Source: Paenibacillus bouchesdurhonensis (GTDB lineage: Bacteria; Bacillota; Bacilli; Paenibacillales; Paenibacillaceae). Taken from it: 64,000 nucleotides of DNA. The stretch spans positions 3,588,686 to 3,652,685 of the forward strand of contig NZ_LT732548.1 in NCBI RefSeq assembly GCF_900155685.1, written 5' to 3'. A model generated the notes under the pieces. The model had not been told where the DNA came from. It saw only the letters and a list, made by a program, of their open reading frames with translations, and ran no database searches. Within the stretch, counting starts at the first letter, position 1; each line of letters opens with the position of its first letter. Shown piece by piece: positions 57,770 to 64,000 of the stretch. A program made the translations under genes and the position numbers.

Positions 57770-58168
57770 TTAAAACGAGCCTCCACTGCTAATCGCCAAA
57801 TACACGCCTCTGTCTGCATTGTATCCGCCGTTCATCGTAACGATGTTAACCAGCCATGGCTTCTGGCCTTGAATCAATGGCGAAATAAAGAACGAATCCT
57901 TGCCATAATCGGGGTCATCGGTATTCGGCATCGGCTTGCCATCGACCTGCTTGGTGCTGAATAACTGAGTCGCCGCATAAGCTGATACAGCAAGTACCAG
58001 CAATAATATAGATGCTACTAGTGCTGTAGATAACCTTTTCCTAAACTTATGCTTCATCTGACTACGCTCCTTTAATTCATTTATTATACTCTGATTCAAC
58101 TTTTCATCGGGCTCTGCTGCGGAATCCAAAGATCGTCTGAGCAATCGCTCCCAATCCGCGTCCTTCAT
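57770..58168 (-). CDS. Probable anti-sigma factor-like membrane protein
   Basis: The 132-residue protein has a helical N-terminal cytosolic part (about 1-45: WERLLRRSLDSAAEPDE), one membrane segment (about 48-68: ALVASILLLVLAVSAYAA) and a short outside domain. This is the layout of membrane anti-sigma factors. It directly follows the remains of an ECF sigma gene with overlapping ends. Confidence 0.6.
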   Translation of the reverse strand: MKDADWERLLRRSLDSAAEPDEKLNQSIINELKERSQMKHKFRKRLSTALVASILLLVLAVSAYAATQLFSTKQVDGKPMPNTDDPDYGKDSFFISPLIQGQKPWLVNIVTMNGGYNADRGVYLAISSGGSF

Positions 58169-58296
58169 GGGGATTCAACCTCCAATACTTTTCTTATTGT
58201 CTTGCAGGACGCGTCCATCTTATGCCGCAGCTCCACGGCCTTAAGAAAAGTTTCCTGATATAAATCGTCAATCGTCCGTATCCACCTTATTCCCCG
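58165..58296 (-). pseudogene. ECF sigma factor remnant
   Basis: A frame without a start codon reads IDDLYQETFLKAVELRHKMD, matching ECF region 2, and after a few residues jumps to TIRKVLEVESP, typical of an ECF C-terminus. Regions 2.4 to 4 are missing. An in-frame deletion has removed the functional core; the stop overlaps the anti-sigma start (ATGA). Confidence 0.65.
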
Positions 58297-58456
58297 TTAA
58301 CCTGTAACAAAAACCATAAATCGACTTGCCATGCAACTTCACGAGCTCGATCAACTATCAATATCCAAGTAACTTCTCCCTCCTGAATGGCCACTCATCT
58401 ATATATTGTCACGACCGAGGATTTGGTTCATATAAATCTCCTATTCACAAAAGAAT

Positions 58457-58523
58457 AACCCAGCCTTAAATATCTAAGGCCGGGTCGTTTGTTGTCTGGG
58501 CACTTCTTCCAGGATTATACACC
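58457..58523. repeat. Intergenic hairpin repeat, copy B
   Basis: ACCCAGCCTTA and TAAGGCCGGGT (58475-58485) pair, followed by CGTTTGTTGTCTG and CCAGGATTATACACC, shared with copy C. About 67 bases. Confidence 0.65.
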
Positions 58524-58565
58524 TAAGCACTAACCGATGTTAGCCCGCTGGGAGGTTCCGTGTTA

Positions 58566-58787
58566 TTAAAGATCCGTGTCTTCGTCACTTTGGTATTCTA
58601 AAATATCCCCAGGTTGGCATTCTAATGCTTTGCAAATCGCCTCCAAAGTTGAAAGCCGGATTGCTTTTGCCTTGCCATTCTTCAATATAGAAAGGTTAGC
58701 CATCGTTATTCCAACCCTCTCCGAAAGCTCAGTTACGCTCATTTTCCTTTTCGCCAGCATCACATCAATATTGATTATAATCGCCAT
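58566..58787 (-). CDS. XRE-type HTH regulator (YozG-like)
   Basis: Start taken at ATG 58787, as GAGGTGAATAAT precedes it. The 73-residue protein is a single helix-turn-helix (MSVTELSERVGITMANLSIL, about 16-35; ALECQPGDILEYQ). It is paired with a DUF2975 membrane gene, a common Firmicutes arrangement. Confidence 0.75.
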   Translation of the reverse strand: MAIIINIDVMLAKRKMSVTELSERVGITMANLSILKNGKAKAIRLSTLEAICKALECQPGDILEYQSDEDTDL

Positions 58788-58797
58788 ATTATTCACC

Positions 58798-59289
58798 TCA
58801 GACCGTTAAATCATTTTCTGATTTTATATGAATAGCTTCTTGCAAAAGTCTTTGGAGAACAGCAGCAAAAACCGCAATCACCATGGATGCAAAAATCATG
58901 ACCAATCCGATGAGTATGATCCCTGGAGCGTCGTCGATCTCCGCCATAATATAAAAGAGCGGCATGCCTACCACAAACAAACTACTAATTGTGATAGCAC
59001 AGTATTTAATATTCTTTAATGCCTTTACGGATAATTCCGAAAATGCTTTATTTTTGTCAATATAGCTTAATAGTTTAAACGCTTGATACAATGCAAAGTA
59101 AAAAGGTATTGCCGTTGCATAGAAATCTAAGATAACAAGATGTTTCATATATGAAAAATCCGGGTACAATTCTGCTGCAAAACTCGCTATCTCAGGCACC
59201 AGAAAGAAGTACAAAGCAAGAACTGGGATTCCAATTAGAATAACAGCTATTTTTAAAAAGAGTGTTGATCCTCGTTTCATAAAAAGCAC
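58798..59289 (-). CDS. DUF2975 membrane protein
   Basis: The 163-residue protein has four hydrophobic segments (about 12-32, 48-68, 92-115 and 122-145) and the DUF2975 layout. It ends 10 bases before the HTH gene and probably forms a regulatory pair with it. Role unknown. Confidence 0.75.
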   Translation of the reverse strand: MLFMKRGSTLFLKIAVILIGIPVLALYFFLVPEIASFAAELYPDFSYMKHLVILDFYATAIPFYFALYQAFKLLSYIDKNKAFSELSVKALKNIKYCAITISSLFVVGMPLFYIMAEIDDAPGIILIGLVMIFASMVIAVFAAVLQRLLQEAIHIKSENDLTV

Positions 59290-59393
59290 CTCTCATACTT
59301 ATTGTTAAATTGAATTTAGCACAACATTTATCGTTTTACAATAAATTTTTATTATTAATAGTGATATTTTTATTGTTTTATACATGACCATAT

Positions 59394-59425
59394 AAAAAAG
59401 GCACTCCTCATTACAAAGGAATGCT
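59394..59425 (-). terminator. Intrinsic terminator after serine hydrolase
   Basis: Minus strand GCATTCC and GGAGTGC (one G-U) with a 10-base loop, followed by CTTTTTTA. Confidence 0.6.
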
Positions 59426-59526
59426 CATAATAAACCTAATACTTTATTTTTATTATAATTATATCTCTAAGCCCATCTCAATGATCTGTTGATACATAAG
59501 CCGCACCGAAGCTCTAAAATATGTAG

Positions 59527-61008
59527 TTAATTTGAACTTTTAATCATTCCTATAAATTTTATATTAATCACAATTGATAAAATGCAATTAATTACAGTAA
59601 GACCCATCCATATTAAAACTGAATATGACATCCATACTTTTATCATATAATAATCATTATTTAATAGATAAGGCCAAATCATTGCCAATACCAAAAGCAC
59701 AAAGCTTAAGATAATTCTACTTCTAATCATAATTATTTTCTTGACTCTTGTCTTGTCATCAGTAATATTTACTTTTACTCCAATAACTAGTTTATTTATC
59801 TTAAGGCATAGGTTAATCACTGTCATTATGACTAAGAACGAAAAAATAAAATCGATTAATACATAAACATCATCATATTTAAATTTTTTCATATGATTAC
59901 CATTTATATGGTCATATACATTATTTGCAATTAGCGAAGGAGCACTAGAGTTCGAATTAGCCAGGACAAAGATGGCTTGCTGCTTATCCAAATTAATAAT
60001 AACCTGAGAAGAATAATTCGGATTACTACCGGGATGGCTTATAACTCTATTTTTCGTATCAATACTCCATCCGAATGAATAATACTGATTATTACCTTCG
60101 TATCCAGCTGTGTTTATATCGACGCTATGAGATTGTTGAATCGCGTTCTTTAAATAATTCGGTAAATCGCCTATCCCGATCTGGGCATTAATCCAGTGCT
60201 CTAAATCCTTTAAATTAGTTACCAAATATCCTGCTGCAATATTACCATTGTATCTAGGAGCATCATATTCTATGTTCTTACCAAAGAACAAACGATATCC
60301 TTTTGTAAGTTTATCTGATTCCTTTTCCTTGCTTGTTGAAAAATAACTTTCCGTCATTCCTAATGGAACTAGTATCTTTTCAGTTACGTAGTCCTGATAA
60401 CTCTGACCTGTCACTTTTTCAATAATCATCGCTAAAACATCATAATTAACGGTTGCATAGCTATAGCCTGCTCCAGGATATCTATCTAACGCAATGTCTG
60501 AAATGTTATTTATGGTTTTTTCAAGCATATCCGTGGTAGTACCTTCTGGAATTAACCTAATACTCCATGATGGTATTCCACTTGTATGAACTAACAACTG
60601 ATTAATAGTAATGTTAACATTCTCACCTTTAAAGGTGGGTTTAAACCAAGGCACATAATCAGAAATAAAATCTGAGTAACTAAGGTATCCTTCATTTTCC
60701 AACAAAATTATGGCCAAAGCCGTAAACGCCTTAGTAGTCGACCCCAGTTCAAATAACGATTCTTCATTAACTATCTGCTTATTCTTTACATCTGAATATC
60801 CATAAAACTTAAACTCTGTCGTGTCCTTTTCTATTAAAAGCATAGCTACTCCTGGAGTTGCTGATTTGGCCATTATGGTTTTTACCATATCATCCGGATT
60901 ATCATAATTTCCTGTCATAAAAAAACTTCCTATTTCATCCCAGAAAACAATAGTGGAAAATACTAAGATAAGCAGGATGAGGTATGTTTTTCCAAGTAAT
61001 TTCTTCAA
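59527..61008 (-). CDS. Membrane-bound beta-lactamase-family serine hydrolase
   Basis: The 493-residue protein has an N-terminal membrane segment (about 5-25), a class C beta-lactamase/DD-peptidase-like domain (about 35-360) with catalytic STTK in LGSTTKAF (about 88-95) and a YAT-V-N segment at the place of the usual YSN motif, and three C-terminal membrane segments (about 380-490). Such proteins act on peptidoglycan peptides or other esters/amides. The N of YSN is replaced by T, which is seen in some subfamilies. Confidence 0.8.
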   Translation of the reverse strand: MKKLLGKTYLILLILVFSTIVFWDEIGSFFMTGNYDNPDDMVKTIMAKSATPGVAMLLIEKDTTEFKFYGYSDVKNKQIVNEESLFELGSTTKAFTALAIILLENEGYLSYSDFISDYVPWFKPTFKGENVNITINQLLVHTSGIPSWSIRLIPEGTTTDMLEKTINNISDIALDRYPGAGYSYATVNYDVLAMIIEKVTGQSYQDYVTEKILVPLGMTESYFSTSKEKESDKLTKGYRLFFGKNIEYDAPRYNGNIAAGYLVTNLKDLEHWINAQIGIGDLPNYLKNAIQQSHSVDINTAGYEGNNQYYSFGWSIDTKNRVISHPGSNPNYSSQVIINLDKQQAIFVLANSNSSAPSLIANNVYDHINGNHMKKFKYDDVYVLIDFIFSFLVIMTVINLCLKINKLVIGVKVNITDDKTRVKKIIMIRSRIILSFVLLVLAMIWPYLLNNDYYMIKVWMSYSVLIWMGLTVINCILSIVINIKFIGMIKSSN

Positions 61009-61026
61009 TGTAATTACTTCCCCCTG

Positions 61027-61833
61027 CTACCTAATACTTTTTTTGAACCGAAAAATAGCTGCCGCTGGTATCTCATACCAGTCAAACTTTCCATCATCTT
61101 TCCCTTGATCAAAACTTGGTTCTATAAAACCATCTAGAACAAAACCAATTCTGAAAAATACATCAAAATAATAAGCTAGAGATCTATGGAACATATAATG
61201 AGGAACAGGCTGCCCTCGGATCCCAATGGCTTGGTAAGATTCCATGGTTAAATAATCGAAGGTCTGTATACTGTTTTTTGTTATTATTTCACCGTTTACG
61301 TCCTCAGTTTCTTGAATTTTTCTCATTTTAGGAGTTTGGAAGCACGGGTGAGGTATCGAAAAAACAACGGTGCCATCTTGAGTAAGAAGCTCAAATAGAG
61401 CATTTACTAATGGTATCACATCAACAATATCCATCAATGCCATATTAGCCACTGCTCTATCAAATTTCCCTTTTCCTAAACTCAATAATGATTCGGAGTC
61501 TGTCGCATCTATTACTTTGTAGGTAATATTTTCTGAATTTTTAGTTCTTGATTTAGCTCTTTCTATCATTCCCGAGCTATAATCAAAGGCAATGACGTTT
61601 GCCCCCAGTTCAGCCAGTCTTCTTGAGAAATTTCCATTCCCGCAGGCAATATCTAAAACTAAAAGTCCTTGTTTCATTTGGAGTAATTCTTCAGTATGAG
61701 GTCTTATTAATTCCCGATGAAACCTATTGCTTTCCTCTCCCATGTAATCATCCCAGAATCCAGCGTTACGATCCCACCTAGCTTTTGATTCATCGTTTAG
61801 TTCCATCCATTGAGACAAAAAATCACTCCTCAT
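61027..61833 (-). CDS. SAM-dependent class I methyltransferase
   Basis: The 268-residue protein has motif I VLDIACGNGNFSRRL (about 58-72), VIAFDYSSGMIERA (about 79-92) and a motif IV-like region FDRAVANMALMD (about 122-133). Probably modifies a small molecule; substrate unknown. It is 19 bases upstream of the serine hydrolase gene and likely co-transcribed. Confidence 0.8.
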   Translation of the reverse strand: MRSDFLSQWMELNDESKARWDRNAGFWDDYMGEESNRFHRELIRPHTEELLQMKQGLLVLDIACGNGNFSRRLAELGANVIAFDYSSGMIERAKSRTKNSENITYKVIDATDSESLLSLGKGKFDRAVANMALMDIVDVIPLVNALFELLTQDGTVVFSIPHPCFQTPKMRKIQETEDVNGEIITKNSIQTFDYLTMESYQAIGIRGQPVPHYMFHRSLAYYFDVFFRIGFVLDGFIEPSFDQGKDDGKFDWYEIPAAAIFRFKKSIR

Positions 61834-61860
61834 ATTATATCGTTGTCGAATTTACGAATC

Positions 61861-61933
61861 GACCCAGCCATTAGATAGCTCTTTTCTTAGGCTGGGTCGT
61901 TTGTTGTCTGATCAACTTCCACGATTATACATC
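61861..61933. repeat. Intergenic hairpin repeat, copy C
   Basis: GACCCAGCC and GGCTGGGTC (61890-61898) pair around TTAGATAGCTC, followed by GTTTGTTGTCTG and ACGATTATACATC, closely matching copies A and B. Confidence 0.65.
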
Positions 61934-62098
61934 AGGCAGGCAAATGTAGGAGCTCTGATGCATGATACTGTGTTATTAGGATGTCAGTGACTACTCTCAA
62001 ATACTTAGCTAATGGGCATTATACTTGAGGGTCATTCTTTTTACTAATAGAAGGATGAGCGACAATAATAAGAACAAATGCGTTGTCAGATATTTAAG

Positions 62099-63172
62099 CT
62101 ATTGCTCTGTTTCAACTGTTTCCCATAACGAATCCCGTGACATATTAATGTGCTTCAATTGCTTCATACCATAGAGGAAATCAGGCTTCCGATTGACCAT
62201 ACACATTCCTAAGTCCAGAACCCGCAAGCGCTTCAGCTTCTCTAGCTCGAGCGGTAGTTCATGGATCGAGGTGTATTGAATCGTAAGCTGCTCAAGTTGT
62301 TCTAGCTCTCCGATCTCAGGAGGGATGCAATTTAGGCTGATCTCTTCCTTTGGCTTAACCCGATACCCGGGAGTCGGCCGATCCGAGCTCCCACATTGAA
62401 TGCAAAGCTCTCTCAGATTCTTTAGTCTGGATATAGATGCGGGAATGCTCTCCAAATCAGCCGTCAAGATTTTCAATCGTTCAAGCTTACTTAACTCGAA
62501 CAGTTCTTCGGGGAGACGATAAAGATCCTGTTCAAAAATTTCTAAATTACGCAGCTCCGTAAGGTACCGGATTTTCTCAGGCAGCTCTGTCAGCGCATGT
62601 CCACTTATATACAACCAATCTGTTTTATGCTTAATGGCATCATCTAGCAGACGCTCCAAGTCCCGATGAGCCTTTAATTGGAAGAATAGCCCTGAAATTT
62701 GATCCATGAGATCAATTGCTTCTTCCTCATCTACATCCATGCCATACATCTGTTCATGCACAATGGAGTAGAGGTAATCTCCCCCACCTTTTTTCAAAAA
62801 ACATAAGTCTTCCGGCAGGTTCGGATAAATCCAATCTGACAGTCGGTTTGCCATTTGCTTCAGCAGATTCCCGCATTCTTCGCAGCATCTATAAAAATAG
62901 TAGGTTCCCGCAGTATAAAAGGCACTGCTGCGATACATATTTCTTATTTGTGCAACCTCATCCATGTTTTCGCCATGAATTACGATTGTTTTCACGAGGT
63001 AAGGTTCCAACGCCTCCAAGACACCTGTATATTGGTGACATACCACATCCACCGGAATTTTCTCTCCTAACACAATAAACTCCGAATTCTGTATGGCCAA
63101 ATCTATTATCTGCTCGTAAGCTTCACCTCTTGGGTCTGTATACAATCTCATCTCGTAAGTCTCCATTCTCAT
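62099..63172 (-). CDS. Leucine-rich-repeat protein
   Basis: The 357-residue protein has an alpha/beta N-terminal half (about 1-180, with CCEECGNLL at about 96) and six or seven leucine-rich repeats in the C-terminal half (about 190-350; for example LPEKIRYLTELRNLEIF and LPEELFELSKLERL). No signal peptide. Such repeats bind proteins; the partner is unknown. Confidence 0.75.
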   Translation of the reverse strand: MRMETYEMRLYTDPRGEAYEQIIDLAIQNSEFIVLGEKIPVDVVCHQYTGVLEALEPYLVKTIVIHGENMDEVAQIRNMYRSSAFYTAGTYYFYRCCEECGNLLKQMANRLSDWIYPNLPEDLCFLKKGGGDYLYSIVHEQMYGMDVDEEEAIDLMDQISGLFFQLKAHRDLERLLDDAIKHKTDWLYISGHALTELPEKIRYLTELRNLEIFEQDLYRLPEELFELSKLERLKILTADLESIPASISRLKNLRELCIQCGSSDRPTPGYRVKPKEEISLNCIPPEIGELEQLEQLTIQYTSIHELPLELEKLKRLRVLDLGMCMVNRKPDFLYGMKQLKHINMSRDSLWETVETEQ

Positions 63173-63601
63173 TTGAATACATAATATTTCTATTAGATTG
63201 ACTTTACGTACTTTTCAATTTGTTTTTTATGGTGCTTATCATGGGAAATAAATCCTCTTAAATATCCACGGATCGAAAACTTCTTAAATACTCAAACGAT
63301 TTCTTACGAAGTCCTTTTTCCTTTAGTTCATAAAAATCACGAAAGTTTTAATATTGAAATGATGTAGAATCATTCAAGACATTCATTAATGCACTTTTCT
63401 TCACTGAATTCTCTTCCCCGAAAGCACTTCTGACATACCAAGGGCAATGGCCCACAAAGTGAATATGATGTTATCCTTAATATAAATAAAGCCCTAACAC
63501 GTCCACTGTCAGGGTCAGTTGTCATTTATATATGTCTCCTCTTAATTCATCGAAGCATTATACTTCAAAAATCAATCTCTTACGCCATAGCCAATGGATA
63601 C
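63173..63601. other. Gene-free interval
   Basis: About 430 AT-rich bases between the LRR gene and the partial gene at the right edge. No clear gene, repeat or hairpin with a T-run was seen. Confidence 0.5.
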
Positions 63602-64000
63602 TTATTCAGATCTTTCTTCCACTTTTATTTTGAGTAATAACACTGTTAAATCCTCGTCAATCATTTGCTTTATTGCATTCATTTCTTGGTAGTCGTAAGT
63701 GTTTAAAGAATTCTTACCTACTCGATAGACTGCTAATATTTTAGTTTCTTCCGTTTCTAAACTAATGGGTTCATTTCCAATGGCATAATCCCAGGATCTA
63801 ATAGCTCCTTCTTTATAAAAAATATTTTCATCTATATTATGAGGGGCTATGCTTCCTGATGGGGAATATAAAAAAAATGATGGGTTATCGCTGTTATGAT
63901 TAATAATTCCAAACCCCATATGACCTTCTTCAACTTTATTAGGATTTAATCCATAGGACATTTGAGTTAAAAAAATAGGTTCATTACTCCCGTTTTTATA
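63602..64000 (-). CDS. Hypothetical protein (5' end outside window)
   Basis: The frame is open from the right edge to a stop at 63602, giving at least 132 residues (YKNGSNEPIFLTQMSYGLNP at the edge). Because it is open back to the edge, the Met at 63961 need not be the start. It is acidic with a beta-rich first half and a helical end. Not recognised. Confidence 0.5.
   Translation of the reverse strand, partial: YKNGSNEPIFLTQMSYGLNPNKVEEGHMGFGIINHNSDNPSFFLYSPSGSIAPHNIDENIFYKEGAIRSWDYAIGNEPISLETEETKILAVYRVGKNSLNTYDYQEMNAIKQMIDEDLTVLLLKIKVEERSE

Noticed and set aside
1-64000. CRISPR array or insertion sequence
   Set aside because: No regularly spaced repeats and no transposase were found in the window.

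Overview
The window reads as a Firmicutes chromosome, most likely Paenibacillus. The evidence is strong AGGAGG ribosome sites with ATG/GTG/TTG starts, S-layer-homology anchoring, a copper-amine-oxidase stalk protein, a GH11 xylanase carrying a CBM36 module (a combination I know from Paenibacillus) and large family 8 polysaccharide lyases. The genus is inferred from gene content; there is no rRNA or marker gene here.

Positions 1 to about 31,600 are the right-hand part of a temperate prophage whose left end lies outside the window. The late genes run leftwards: small and large terminase, a large P22-type portal, a RyR-domain protein, scaffold, decoration protein, coat protein, connector-like proteins, a fibre and a beta-propeller-like tail protein cut by the window edge. 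This suggests a short-tailed, P22-like assembly plan. Between late and early genes (11.7-13 kb) lies an accessory cassette of one normal tRNA-Pro, two odd tRNA-like genes, and an overlapping pair of predicted anti-defence sponges, Acb2-like and Tad2-like. A second Tad2-like gene sits among the head genes. The next block (13-16.4 kb) holds transcription regulators, including a full sigma-70 factor with an extra C-terminal domain, several tiny zinc proteins and RusA. A non-coding stretch with hairpins and repeats (16.4-16.7 kb) precedes the replication and recombination block: primase/helicase, an HNH endonuclease that has duplicated the primase 5' end, a cytosine methyltransferase with a second long frame inside it, an SF2 helicase, a DUF669 protein, a Sak4-like ATPase and an SbcC-like ATPase. 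Small early genes follow, then the lysogeny switch (29 kb) with palindromic GTATTT/AAATAC operators, a CI-like repressor, an ImmA-like protease and a tyrosine integrase reading outwards to the right end.

From 31.6 kb onward the sequence is host chromosome with visible wear: several frameshifted or truncated genes (NUDIX, DUF695, two acetyltransferases, an ECF sigma factor, a CBM36 domain) and a family of about 75-bp hairpin repeats between genes. Ordinary genes include acetyltransferases, an APH-like kinase, asparagine synthetase A, a two-component system next to a divergent ABC exporter, methyltransferases, a DUF2975/HTH pair, a membrane serine hydrolase and a leucine-rich-repeat protein.

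The main host theme is outside-the-cell polysaccharide breakdown at 37.6-38.7 kb and 44.4-56.1 kb: a GH11 xylanase with CBM36, two CE4 deacetylases (one with intact, one with decayed CBM36) and two giant PL8 lyases. One lyase carries cohesin-like, dockerin-like and SLH modules and the other ends in a dockerin, so they may be held together on the cell surface. Catabolite-response (cre) sites lie in front of the xylanase and one deacetylase.
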